The notes under the pieces are model-generated. The model was not told the origin of the DNA, ran no database searches, and saw only the letters and a program-made list of their open reading frames with translations. A stretch of DNA of 64,000 bases from Pezicula radicicola (lineage: Eukaryota > Ascomycota > Leotiomycetes > Helotiales > Dermateaceae), in NCBI GenBank assembly GCA_003008705.1, contig PDUO01000030.1, positions 526,420-590,419 of the forward strand, written 5' to 3'. How positions within the stretch are numbered: position 1 is the stretch's first letter; every line of letters begins with the position of its first letter. Both the position numbers and the translations under genes were made by a program. This document shows, piece by piece, positions 22,825-33,003 of the stretch.

Positions 22825-23836
22825 CTCTTCCAGCCTACGTTTGATGAGGAGAATGTTTACGACGGAGAGTGAAAATCATGGCTAGAGCTTCTCTTTCCAT
22901 GGCTCTCAAATGTATATCAGATTTAGAACTAGGAAGTACTTGGTAACTGTGATCAACTCTAGCTAATAGCTTCAATCATCATATTCCAATTCTACATAAT
23001 AATTGAGAAATCTACCTAGCTTACGAAACATGCTGGAAGTCTACCTTGTAAATAAAGATAACAAGTATTCTACCCGCACTAGACCCTCATGTTAAAGGCT
23101 CCTCTCTCTTCCCCTATCTTTGCGTGCGAATTGGTTTGTAAGATATCATTTTTATTACAGCTATGTTCACATACAAGGGATTAAATCAAGTCAGTTACTT
23201 AAATCTATCTGTTACATCTCATTAGCTAGTGATTCAAATCGATCTTTTAAAATTCAATTAACATGATACTACTTTTCTCTCTTTCTTGTACAATGCTAAG
23301 ATTTCTAACTGTCCGTTGACTTCATCAACTGTTCGACAGGCAGACTAGTGTTCTCACTTAGTATGCTCGTTGTCGGAAGGCGTTGATTTAGTTGTCTAGA
23401 AAAGAGGCTATCTACAAGAAATGACAACTAACTTTCTTGATCTAGGCGAGCCTGACCTTAACCATTTTAGAGGCATGAAACCTACGCTACGATTACCAAA
23501 GGCTTCGGGCATGATAAACTGCTGTACATCTTGGGCATCATTCCAGCTTGTAATCAATTCTCGAAACATGAATTTAGCGACATCGAGGAAGTTTACTTCT
23601 TTGGATATAGATCTAAGATAGGGTAAAATACTATAGTAAAGTAGACTCAGAAAACGTAGGTATATTTGATGTAAAAAAAAACTTCTACGAAATGAATAGT
23701 ACACAACTAGTTATCTCCTAAAGAAGCGAGAGAAAAATCATCAAATTCTAACCGCCATCTTTACTATTGTTTAAGCGCAAGATACAAAAGCTTTTTTAGT
23801 CCACTCCAACTCACTACGAATAGGTATACTAAACCG
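22825..23836. other. Intergenic region, nothing recognised
   Basis: AT-rich sequence between two genes. A minus-strand open frame at 23408-23704 contains KFMFRELITSWNDAQDVQQFIMPEAF but I cannot place it. Confidence 0.5.
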
Positions 23837-24199
23837 TTATTCCGAATCGAAAAAGGTCCCTCTCAACATTTCATACTTACATCGATCATTCTTCAGGTCT
23901 GCAGAGCGTTCATCATTTTCAGTTGCCCAGTACCTCCAGCTATTGGTTTCGGATATCGACCTTATCATAAGCGTTGGCAACGACATAGGATTTATGTTCT
24001 GTTTTTCTGATTCCAGGGGAGAATCAGGACCGAGAGCTAGAATGAGCTGCTCGATTGGTATATTAGAGCCACCATCGATAGAGTTTTCCGTCGATATCTG
24101 AACGCAGAGTTGTGGGTTCCGGTAATGCATAGAGAAAGTATAATTCAGATTAAAGCAATTCCTGAGTTCTGAGCTGAATAGACATTGGAGTATCAGCAA
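23837..24199 (-). other. Unplaced open frame downstream of the CHAT gene
   Basis: About 120 codons are open, with composition that looks coding (SIDGGSNIPIEQLILALGPDSP, SISETNSWRYWATE). It lies about 100 bp past the stop of the CHAT-STAND gene in another frame. It could be a further exon of that gene or a remnant of another; I found no splice pair that joins it cleanly. Product unknown. Confidence 0.3.
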
Positions 24200-24304
24200 G
24201 CGACGCCGATCAGGAAATAAATTCTGTTGACAACAATCTCCAACAGTATGCTAAAGCAGCGCACCTGAAGTAACACACGCACTACGCTTCGTATCGATAC
24301 GAGC

Positions 24305-27300
24305 TCAATCGAAAAAGCAATATTCTCCCTGGCAGTGGTGGCTACATCCGAACGGTATCCGCAGCGAGTTTCTATCATGATGGCGGGTGGTCAGCCCTGC
24401 TCCAGTCCCTCTGGCCCTCTTCTGATTTTGACTCTGATCATCAAAAGTACAAACGACTTGTTCACGGAGGCGAGCCCAGCGGGCACAGGGTACGCAGCAA
24501 TCACGGTAACAGTCTTTCAGAAACCGCAGGAGCTTCAGGCTGAGTATTATGAAGGAGCTCCGCTGCCTTTCTCTCGTCTGATTCTGGACTTGCCATAACT
24601 TTTCCCAGTCATCGATAAGTTGGAGGCATCTTTCGAAATCGAAGTTTGATTCGGCAGTATGCAAAGACTGTTGAATAAGACATGCTTCGCATTGTTCCCT
24701 GATGTTTAGGAACTTGTCATGCGCTCGAGGATTTTCCTTGAGCTCCCATGCCGAAGCCATCAAGTATTCATTACAAAACCCAAGGGCGTCCTGCCACAGT
24801 TCCTTATCAATTGCCTGCTCGACCATCAACTCCAAGTTGTCAGATTTGAATGAACGCATCTGACTTTGATCAATGCTGGGGAACCGGCCGTCTGCCCATC
24901 GTTTTATGACTTCCGTGTAGATCGTGTTAAATTTCCTGAGATCTTTGGCCGAATGCGCATTCTGCAAATTTAGCATGAGATGTTGCAAGTGTCCCTTCTC
25001 TGTGATCGCCCGCATCTGCGTAATATCATCGGCGCATACCAAATCGTATGTTGGAGGGTCTTGAAATTTAGAAAATTCCTCCACGTAACACCAGGCAGCG
25101 TCAAAATCGCCTTCGGATATGGCAGAATGCCACTCGGATAACACTTTAAGGAAAGCAGAACCACGCTCACAAGCGTCTCGAATCCCTATCAACGCCTGGG
25201 GTTGTTCACTCAACAGATCGTGCAGGAACTCTTCCTTTTCTATAAGCTCGTCTATAAGATCTAGCTTTTCAAGACAGGAATCGAATTGTTTGGCTTTCAT
25301 CCCATCATATGTCTCAGAGAGGAATCTGGCGTAGCTCTCCATCGTAAAATTGAGGTCCATCACCCACATGGGATCTCGTAACTTCTTTCCATGCTTTCTC
25401 GTGACCTTCACGATCAATTCTCTGGAAACCTGGGTTGGGTAAGCACCACCACCCTCATTCTTCTTAATCCTAGCACAGTGCCTTTCGGCTAGAGAAACCT
25501 GCTCTGGGGCTATTTTGGCTAATGAGTGACGTATTTTCATAGCAATTTCAAGCGCGTCTTGTCTGCCGCCTGCTTCTGAGGGGAACAAGCTACAAATAAG
25601 CATATATTGACTCCTGTGCTCCTGGACAATCTCTTCCAACTGGGTAAGAATATCTACGCCAGGTGTGACATCAGATAATTTCTGGCAAATCCTTCGGATT
25701 GCTTCAATGTGCTCATCAGCTTCGTCGTGGAAGAAATCATACATTGCTGTGAAGAACATGCTACGATGCTGTTCAAACGCATAAATCCAGTCACCGCTAT
25801 CGTTGGCATCTTCAAGTAATTGAAGGGCCTGAAAGCGCTTGTCACCCTTGTCCATTATCGTAGCTTGAAGGTTGCGTGAGGAGCGTCGAGAAGCCTTTTC
25901 GAGTTCGTCTCTGCTGAACTCCTTACTGTATTGATGAAACAATTCTGTTAATTGCGCATCCCTCTTGAGCCCCATTTTAGGCTCTCTTGAAATTTTGCTC
26001 GTTTTCACCGGTAGGAATTCTGCCTCGTGTTCTAGAAGTATATCAACCATGCCACCGAACATCTCGTAAAAAATTCCCACTCCTGAATTGAGGGATAGAG
26101 CGTATGTTTCATCGCGCCTTATCATAGGCCCGTCCATTTGATGGGTCGAACTTAGAGATTGATCTTTGTATGGCCCCTTTGACTTGTGAAGAGCACCTTC
26201 ACCGTCGGATATTTGACCTTGTCTAAGCTGATGGAATAGCTCATATTTTAGACCCTTCAGAGCCTGCCAAGTACTCTCAACCTCCTTCTTATCCTCGAAA
26301 TGGAGCAGAAGTAGTAGTTGCATAAAAAGCAGGGAGCCTTTCGAGAGCGCAGCCTTAGATTCGACTTCCCGTCCATAATGCTGTTCCAGTATCCGTATCA
26401 TCTTGCTCCCCAGCTGATACATATCGTGGCGACGCTCCAAAGGCCACTTGATGCGACCTGGACAGTTGACACAGACGGACACGAGAATAGGAAAGAATAC
26501 CCCATAAATTTCATCGCTTATAGGAACTCTAAATTCTCCAGAAAACACTTTGAGAAGCTGGTAATATTTCTCTGAGATCCAAGGCGCCGTTCCAGCATAG
26601 GCAAGATAGGAAAGTCGAACAATGGACGCCATGAAGAGTTGCATTGGCCATTGTTCCATCGGAATGACGGATTGGCCCAAAAGACAGAAGTTAATGCAGG
26701 TAAGAAGGTTTGCATTCCCGACAGGAGTCTTGTTTGCTGTACCGGAATCTTCCTTGAAGTTCGAGGACTGAATGGGCGGAAGAGAAGGGAGACACTGGAT
26801 AGAGTCTACTATGAACTGTTTCATCTTCTTTCCATCTGTGAACTTATCAATTTGAAAGGCGAATGCACGGCCATACACTGTGAATAGGGGGTGGACCCAT
26901 GGCGTTATTCTGTGCGAATCAAGGCGCAGATACCCTCGATCCAGAGCAAATCCTAACAGTGAACTAGCCCGCGCTTTGAAATCCTCAGCATCGTATTCCT
27001 CCCAAAAGTCACGTTCGACTGAATCATCAATAGAAGCAATGAAGATCTGTTGAAGCACGGCCAGAGGAGGAGCTTCATGCCAGTAATTGCTGAAAAGGGA
27101 CAGGAACACAAAATTACGTTTCGATAAGACTGAGGATAGATGACGCATTTCGTCGAAGAAGCGAGAATTATTGGGATCTAGCCACTTCATGTCGGCGGGC
27201 GAGGTAACAAGGCCACTATGAAGGCGGCCATGGAACAGCCGCCACGGTATATCAAGTACTCCTTGGGCAGGAAGTATTTCCAGCAACGCGAGCGGGATGC

Positions 27301-29401
27301 CTTGCAGCAGATCGATTATTGCCTCCAGCCAATCACAGTCCTCATAATTCCACTGCTCTACATTCTCTCCACCTGCAGAGATGACTTTCTGCGAAAGCTC
27401 AATGGCGTCAGGCAGTTCCAGACCACGGAGCTCGAAGTATTGAGCTCCAGACTGATTGCTTGTGAGGCTCATGAGCCACTCTAGGTTCTGACGCCGAGTC
27501 GTACCAATTAAGTACCACCCGTTGTCAGTTTTTGGAGCTTGAACAGGAAGAAATATGGACTTAATCGATTGCCAGATTTCGAAAGCGTGATTTTGTTCCA
27601 GTGCGCCGGGCACGAGGGATGAATCAAAAGGTGTACATAGAACGTCAAGCCCATCCAAGATAATGACTACCTTAAGGGTACGGAGAATATCCGCAATGAT
27701 AACTTTAATTGAGTCACTGTCATGCGATTGAAGGGATAGCGAATTGACCGTCCATAGCCGTGTTCGATACTGTTTACCCCCGAATTGAAGAAGCTGTCCT
27801 AGGATGGAATTTATAAACTCCTGCTCAGATAATATCATCCCGTTCGCAAAATCAATAGTGATAACAGCGTCAACAAAGGCAGTTCTTTTCCATAGGGTTG
27901 AGGCGTATCTGAGGAAGGCGCTCTTTCCGACTCCCGCTAGTCCATGGACACAGACTAAGCCACACTGCAGAAGCATTTTTTCCAATCGCAGGACATCAAA
28001 ATCACGGCCAAGAACCCTTGAGATGGGAGGAAGTGTAACGCGGTTATTTCCAGTTATGGAAGGCTGAACAAATGTGGAGGGACAGCATCGTATCTCTTGA
28101 CCGGCAGAGATAAAACACCAGTCCTGGCCGGACCCGTAAACGACAGGCACAAAGCTGTCAGATAGATTTCTATGCAATCCAAATCTAGCTGGGCGGTTGG
28201 ACCAAAGACGAAGAGCGCGGCGAGCACTAGCCGCAGCCTCAGCAAAAGAGGATCCGTCGACCAAAAGTCCGTCATAGAAAGTCGACAAGAAGAGCTCCAC
28301 TGCACTACTTGAGATCTTGAAGGACATTGCAAGTATATTCCGCACGCCTTGTTTCTGGAATGTCTTGGCGATGTTGGCATCGTCACCACAGTTTGCCCTT
28401 CCCGACTCACACGCATTTATGATAACAAAGGGGATATTGTATCTTTTTATGATTTTGCCGACTTTATGCGCTGCCACGGCCATGGTTTTGTCCGACTTTT
28501 CATCACAGAAGTAGAGAAAGCCGTATTTCAGGAGCTTTCTGTTCCGAGTACCGACTTTTCCGTGTAGGTCAAAGTGAACGATGTGGAAGTAGCCTGGTCC
28601 GTGGATGCCCTCTGATCGCTGTAGGTGTGCTTCGAACGACGCAAGGGTGCCGGGTCGAACGATTTCAACGTGTAGCTGGAGAGGAGCACCACTCTCCTCC
28701 AATTTTCGCTGGACCTCAGTTAAAGCGCTCGATGCAAGGAACGGTGTGACATCGTTATATATAGCTGGATTCCGCGATATATCTCTGGCAATGACAAGGA
28801 GGACATTAATAGTGGCGGTAGCGGTATCCGCCTGCCTCCACGGTTGCACCTTATAAGGGAGCGAAAGACCGGGATTAAGCAAAGGCTGAATGCCCCGGTG
28901 CACGATAACATTGCAGCCTGGATTTCTCAGCAGTGTCGAATTCTCCAGCGTTTCCCAGAAGATTTGGTGTACAGTACTCTCACAACGTCTACCCGCAGGG
29001 ACTTCATCACATATCTCAATCGACACAACACGTTGACACAGATCTCCAGGAGCTTCTTGTGGGAGATACGGGGCCAGTACCTCTTGGAGCCGTAATTGAT
29101 TCAAAAGCTCTTCGGGATATATGTTCAAGAGATCCGCCGCATCCTTGGCTAGATCGGCGGAATAAGGCGATCGCTGGACATATTGTTCGAGATACCAGCG
29201 GCAGAGAGACCTTTGATCTGGGTTGAGAGGGTCTCTGAGAAGCGCGTTGTCCAAGACCTTTTCACCAGCTACGTACACATCAACAGCCCAGGCTGAAGAT
29301 GAAGACGAAGATGTTGCTCCTACAGTAGAGTTCTGTGGCTGTGGCTGTGGCTGTGGTCGTGCGAAAAGCTGTACTTTGAGGGGTGGAAAAGCTGTGGCCA
29401 T
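24305..29401 (-). CDS. CHAT protease-STAND NTPase (NLR-like) protein
   Basis: One uninterrupted frame of 1698 codons. Residues about 190-440 form a CHAT (caspase-like) domain: HIVHFDLHG with the likely catalytic His280 and FVIINACESG with Cys331, the two sites of clan CD peptidases. A STAND/NB-ARC-type NTPase follows: GRDFDVLRLEKML, Walker A GLAGVGKS at 487-494, Walker B VVIILDGLD at about 578-586, and a DIPWRLF-type helical segment near 720-740. The remaining 900 residues are helical and repeat-like, without a clear TPR consensus that I could count; they would be the sensor arm. The N-terminus has a PQPQPQPQ/SSSSSS low-complexity start. Fungal proteins of this layout are thought to sense a trigger and activate the protease. 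Its divergent neighbour at 29964 is a candidate substrate. Both catalytic residues and both Walker motifs are intact. Confidence 0.85.
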   Translation of the reverse strand: MATAFPPLKVQLFARPQPQPQPQNSTVGATSSSSSSAWAVDVYVAGEKVLDNALLRDPLNPDQRSLCRWYLEQYVQRSPYSADLAKDAADLLNIYPEELLNQLRLQEVLAPYLPQEAPGDLCQRVVSIEICDEVPAGRRCESTVHQIFWETLENSTLLRNPGCNVIVHRGIQPLLNPGLSLPYKVQPWRQADTATATINVLLVIARDISRNPAIYNDVTPFLASSALTEVQRKLEESGAPLQLHVEIVRPGTLASFEAHLQRSEGIHGPGYFHIVHFDLHGKVGTRNRKLLKYGFLYFCDEKSDKTMAVAAHKVGKIIKRYNIPFVIINACESGRANCGDDANIAKTFQKQGVRNILAMSFKISSSAVELFLSTFYDGLLVDGSSFAEAAASARRALRLWSNRPARFGLHRNLSDSFVPVVYGSGQDWCFISAGQEIRCCPSTFVQPSITGNNRVTLPPISRVLGRDFDVLRLEKMLLQCGLVCVHGLAGVGKSAFLRYASTLWKRTAFVDAVITIDFANGMILSEQEFINSILGQLLQFGGKQYRTRLWTVNSLSLQSHDSDSIKVIIADILRTLKVVIILDGLDVLCTPFDSSLVPGALEQNHAFEIWQSIKSIFLPVQAPKTDNGWYLIGTTRRQNLEWLMSLTSNQSGAQYFELRGLELPDAIELSQKVISAGGENVEQWNYEDCDWLEAIIDLLQGIPLALLEILPAQGVLDIPWRLFHGRLHSGLVTSPADMKWLDPNNSRFFDEMRHLSSVLSKRNFVFLSLFSNYWHEAPPLAVLQQIFIASIDDSVERDFWEEYDAEDFKARASSLLGFALDRGYLRLDSHRITPWVHPLFTVYGRAFAFQIDKFTDGKKMKQFIVDSIQCLPSLPPIQSSNFKEDSGTANKTPVGNANLLTCINFCLLGQSVIPMEQWPMQLFMASIVRLSYLAYAGTAPWISEKYYQLLKVFSGEFRVPISDEIYGVFFPILVSVCVNCPGRIKWPLERRHDMYQLGSKMIRILEQHYGREVESKAALSKGSLLFMQLLLLLHFEDKKEVESTWQALKGLKYELFHQLRQGQISDGEGALHKSKGPYKDQSLSSTHQMDGPMIRRDETYALSLNSGVGIFYEMFGGMVDILLEHEAEFLPVKTSKISREPKMGLKRDAQLTELFHQYSKEFSRDELEKASRRSSRNLQATIMDKGDKRFQALQLLEDANDSGDWIYAFEQHRSMFFTAMYDFFHDEADEHIEAIRRICQKLSDVTPGVDILTQLEEIVQEHRSQYMLICSLFPSEAGGRQDALEIAMKIRHSLAKIAPEQVSLAERHCARIKKNEGGGAYPTQVSRELIVKVTRKHGKKLRDPMWVMDLNFTMESYARFLSETYDGMKAKQFDSCLEKLDLIDELIEKEEFLHDLLSEQPQALIGIRDACERGSAFLKVLSEWHSAISEGDFDAAWCYVEEFSKFQDPPTYDLVCADDITQMRAITEKGHLQHLMLNLQNAHSAKDLRKFNTIYTEVIKRWADGRFPSIDQSQMRSFKSDNLELMVEQAIDKELWQDALGFCNEYLMASAWELKENPRAHDKFLNIREQCEACLIQQSLHTAESNFDFERCLQLIDDWEKLWQVQNQTRERQRSSFIILSLKLLRFLKDCYRDCCVPCARWARLREQVVCTFDDQSQNQKRARGTGAGLTTRHHDRNSLRIPFGCSHHCQGEYCFFD

Positions 29402-29963
29402 GTTTAGTCGTACTCTGCTATGGGCAACATGGGAAGATAGCTCTCCTTAATTCGTCTCCATTTACATACATAGGATAAGATACTTACAGCAGAAAGTTAT
29501 GACAAGTCTGTAATCATGCAAAACTCAAGCAGGGCATCTGAGATAACTCGTAAACCAACCAGGCCTGACAACTCCTGATCGTCGCCCGCCATTCACAAGT
29601 GTTGCAAAGATGCGCCCGTGAAAGCGTGGTTGGAAAGTCTCCGTGCTGCTCACAGGCCTGTTGAAACGTGCCATTATGCAGGTTGCTGAAACGGGAGAGA
29701 CGCAGCACCGCGGAGGTAATCACTCAGCCCACCGACCAAAGAGAGACCGCATATAAGAAGCACACCGGTGGAAGGACTCTCAAGCAAGCTTATAACATAT
29801 CTAGCTAGACGAAAGGACTATCCATCCATCCTCGATCTCGACTTGGTTCGAATCTTATCTTGGAATCTTTACTGCGTGCTTTCTACGCGAGCAAGTTCGT
29901 CTATTGAGCCATTGAATGTAGCTAATTCTAGCTAATTCTGGAAATAGGAAAAATTAGCAAAAA
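29402..29963. promoter_or_regulatory. Shared divergent promoter of the CHAT-STAND and gasdermin-like genes
   Basis: The two start codons face away from each other across 562 bp with no gene between. A TATA-like CATATAAGA lies near 29750, and a duplicated TAGCTAATTC lies at 29918-29938 just before the right-hand ATG. Co-regulation of the pair is inferred from this layout. Confidence 0.5.
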
Positions 29964-30914
29964 ATGTCCGGACGGAGGTTCTTTATTCTCGACGAGACAA
30001 TTCCCGCGACAGAGATTGAGAGCTTTATGTGTCGAGTGGTGACCCTCAAAAATCTCCCGCTTACCAAATTTGCCCCTTTTCCCCCCCTTGCTCCGGGAGA
30101 ACCTTCGCACAATACCCATGACATCATTCCTACCATTCTTCCAACCCCTTCGCTCTCCACGAGTAGGAAAGAATTTCTCCAGGTTGTCCACGAGAGAGAA
30201 ATTAAAATCGGTCTGACGGCTCTATTCGGTCTCGAGTTTGCCCGCAACAAGGACGAGAGCAGATCGTTAGAGAGCCAGCTTGTAAAACGCTACACGCTTT
30301 CAAACCCGGAGCACCACTTCCAGAAGCTGATGCAAAACGAATACTACGCCCGTGATATCCTTACTCTCCTGGAGAGCAACAAATTGCATCACGCCTATCT
30401 TGTAACTGGCTTCCTAACTACAACTGGTGCTGTCTGGAAGATTGAAGCCAGCAGTAAGAAGACAAACGGCTTCGACATTGTCGCCCCCGTCTCCGAACTG
30501 GCCAATATTCCGGGACCCGTTCCCGGTCTCTTGGATTTCAACGTCAATCCAACAATCACCACTACCACTCACCAACAGCGTGAAATGTGCATGGCGGAGG
30601 AAGAGATTTTTGCTGTTTCCTACTCGATCGTAAGGCTGTCTTACGGCTTCAATCGATCGGCTTTCTCCATTACGAAAACCCCGGTAGTAGGCCGCCCAAA
30701 GCGAGCTAAAGCCTATCACCTTGCCATGGGTGATAATGGTGACAGTGACGAGGAAATTGAAGTTAGCTCCAGTGATGATGAATTTGATGATGATAACGAT
30801 AATACTGGAAGGGAAAAGGGTGTTAACCTCCAGCTTAGCAGGGATCTAATATTTATAGAGGAGGAGGAATCCTCTGGTATTATAAAGAACAAAGCGTATA
30901 TTGATTTGAATTAA
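29964..30914 (+). CDS. Candidate fungal gasdermin-like pore-former
   Basis: A single frame of 316 residues starting AAAAAATGTCC. The N-terminal about 250 residues include FFILDETIPATEIESF, KRYTLSNPEHHFQKLMQN, HAYLVTGFLTTTGAVWKIEAS and EEEIFAVSYSIVRLSYGF. I associate this pattern with fungal gasdermin-like (RCD-1/HET-Q1-type) proteins, but without a search this is an inference. Residues about 260-286 are a strongly acidic, probably disordered linker (SDEEIEVSSSDDEFDDD), followed by a 30-residue tail. That layout suits proteins held inactive by a short C-terminal segment until cut by a protease. In other fungi, genes of this family sit next to subtilisin-like or CHAT-containing protease genes; here a CHAT-STAND gene is divergent 562 bp away. 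It could instead be an unrelated conserved fungal protein. Confidence 0.5.
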   Translation: MSGRRFFILDETIPATEIESFMCRVVTLKNLPLTKFAPFPPLAPGEPSHNTHDIIPTILPTPSLSTSRKEFLQVVHEREIKIGLTALFGLEFARNKDESRSLESQLVKRYTLSNPEHHFQKLMQNEYYARDILTLLESNKLHHAYLVTGFLTTTGAVWKIEASSKKTNGFDIVAPVSELANIPGPVPGLLDFNVNPTITTTTHQQREMCMAEEEIFAVSYSIVRLSYGFNRSAFSITKTPVVGRPKRAKAYHLAMGDNGDSDEEIEVSSSDDEFDDDNDNTGREKGVNLQLSRDLIFIEEEESSGIIKNKAYIDLN

Positions 30915-30965
30915 ACGAGATTTCAAGTTATACATTCGAAATATTATAAAGGCTCGGGTTGTCTC

Positions 30966-31867
30966 ATTGGCGTGCTCAGGGCTCAGCTCAGGTTAGAGCA
31001 GCGACTTCTCAGGTCCAAAGACGGAAATGGAGTGAGGTCAGTTTTTGTCGCAGATTATAGTGGTAAGGACATCGGTTTGGCAAACCACGTGTTCAACATA
31101 TATCAGAAGAGGAACTTTGCGGCAGAGAATCCAGCAGTCATTACAGACCTTGAAGCATTTCCATGTAAATTTCTCAAAGAGAGGGAGGATTTTGAAAGAT
31201 AGCTAGGGAAACGAGGAACTCAGTTCTTGAAGTGCTCGGTATTGGAACGCTGTCGTTGTCTTAGATGAAGTTGATGTCTTTCTCGAGGCACGTCAAGATA
31301 CGCCAAGTGACAGCGGGAACCGCAATGCTTTAGTTGCTGGTATGTAGCCTCGTTTTCTCCTCCAGTATCTATGTTAAGAGCTTTCAATTGACTCCATTAT
31401 GCAGTATTTCTTCGCCACCTAGAGTATTTCTCAGGCATAGTATTCTGAACCTCAAATTGGGTCAATATCTTCTACTTAGCAATGAAAAGCTGAAAAGCCG
31501 AATTCACCTTCCCATCGAATACTCTCCCCCAGAATTGGAGATGTGGCGCATGATTTGGAGTCAATGTCTTGAGGCAATCCCGGCCGCAGAGATATTGATT
31601 GACTTGGACGAAGCAATTGAAAAACTTGTCCGCGATGAATTCAATGGTAGGGAAATCGCAAGTGCTGTTAACATAGCTAAGACATTATCTCGCTTTGAGG
31701 CAAAGCCGTTGCGATTGAAGTATATTGAAACCGTTCTCCAAGTTAGAAGGGATTTTGATACGTCGATTGCTAAGAAGGTTAGAGCTCTCAATGCGGCTCA
31801 GTCTCGGCAGGGATCGGTTATGACGTTGAATCGGAAGAACTCAATACTTGTGTCGGGTGAGGGGTAG
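30966..31867 (+). pseudogene. Decayed AAA+ ATPase gene (DUF7025-type)
   Basis: The first block (30972-31202) reads like the segment before the AAA domain (AVITDLEAFPCKFLKEREDFER). About 30 bp later the sequence jumps to a Walker B-like VVVLDEVDVFLEARQDT. An intron follows near 31340-31404, then VFLRHLEYFSGIVF interrupted by a stop and a frameshift, then KSRIHLPIEYSPPELEMWRMIW and a helical C-terminus to 31867. The region that should hold Walker A is missing, so the gene has an internal deletion as well as point lesions. The order of blocks and their single orientation show one decayed gene rather than two. Confidence 0.7.
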
Positions 31868-32504
31868 TCACAATGGCTTCCTTGAATTACGCTACACGGT
31901 TATATAAGGAACAAAACAGGTTTACAAAGTCATCCTTGTTAGCACAGTTCGTTGATTTAAACGAGAGTACTTAAACTAAATCTTAACTTGAACGAAATAT
32001 ATCTTCGATTAAAAATGCAAGCAACGGTATTAAATACTGATAAGTATTCTACTATCTTTTGTAAATAGTCATGAGAATGAGCAAAGCGTTCTAGACTAGT
32101 ATAGCTCTTGCAATTGCCCCAGATTAGGGCGAGCGTTCTGGACTCAGGGTGTATTCTCCCCTATCCCTTAGTTCGTTAGTTGCAACTTTGTACAGGGATT
32201 CGACACCCCGAGAATTTTACCACTAAAAAATGTATAAATTTTAGCGTGCACGTCCTAGTGGTCCATGAGGAGCCCAACTAACGAACTGATATGCACTCAT
32301 CCGATTTGGTCTCTCTTATCCGGCTAAAGAAAGTGGTTTTATTGCTAGAGATGTTTTAAGCGAGCCAACTACCTGTAAGAAACAAGACAGCACAATCTGT
32401 GCCGCATTCTACTCGTGTAGACTCGGTTTTAGTACCGGCTCGCAGTATATTCGGAAGTTGGAACATCTAGTGCACTAAGGTACTAAAATACCTCGAGTAA
32501 CACA

Positions 32505-32600
32505 TGTGATTTACGCAATACACTTGTTTAAGTGAGTCAGTTAGTTGATTTGAATAACTCTCTTTATTTGAGGGGCTCTTTTTAAGTAAGTAACTCACGT
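32505..32600. repeat. Degenerate ~18-bp repeat island (copy 2)
   Basis: Imperfect repeats of the AAGTGAGT/TTGATTTGAATAACTC type, related to the islands at 10.5, 35.1, 56.5 and 63.8 kb. Confidence 0.6.
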
Positions 32601-32718
32601 ATAGCACCTTTCTAGTCCTCCTAAGTTTCGGCTTCTTTGGTGTCCTAATTTTAAATTAGTCCGCGAAACAGGTATTTTCGGCCGGCTTCACAGTTGTTAT
32701 CTTCAAACTTAACGCTAG

Positions 32719-33003
32719 TCATCGGTCGGCAAAAGCTCCCGAGTATACTTCTCCAACTCGAAACTGTTCGCGTGCTTCGGTCATGGGGATACACCCAAGG
32801 AAATATGTCCTCGGGCTGAGCAGGGCGTGTACTACCGGAAAGATGGTACCGTCTTCCCCAGACCATCGGGCGGACCGTTCCATGGACTGTAGTTCGTGAG
32901 CCTCTGAATCCTGTAAGATCCCATCATTAGGCACGTGGCGGTTCTGCAAGACCCGTTTCCCCGGACCAACCAATCGACATCGCAAAATTACCTGCATAAT
33001 CAT
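32719..33003 (-). other. Unrecognised open frame
   Basis: A 94-codon frame with GC-rich, coding-like composition (SMERSARWSGEDGTIFPVVHALLSP, then FLGCIPMTEAREQFRVGEVYSGAF). It lacks splice partners and I do not recognise it. It could be an exon of a decayed gene. Confidence 0.3.
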
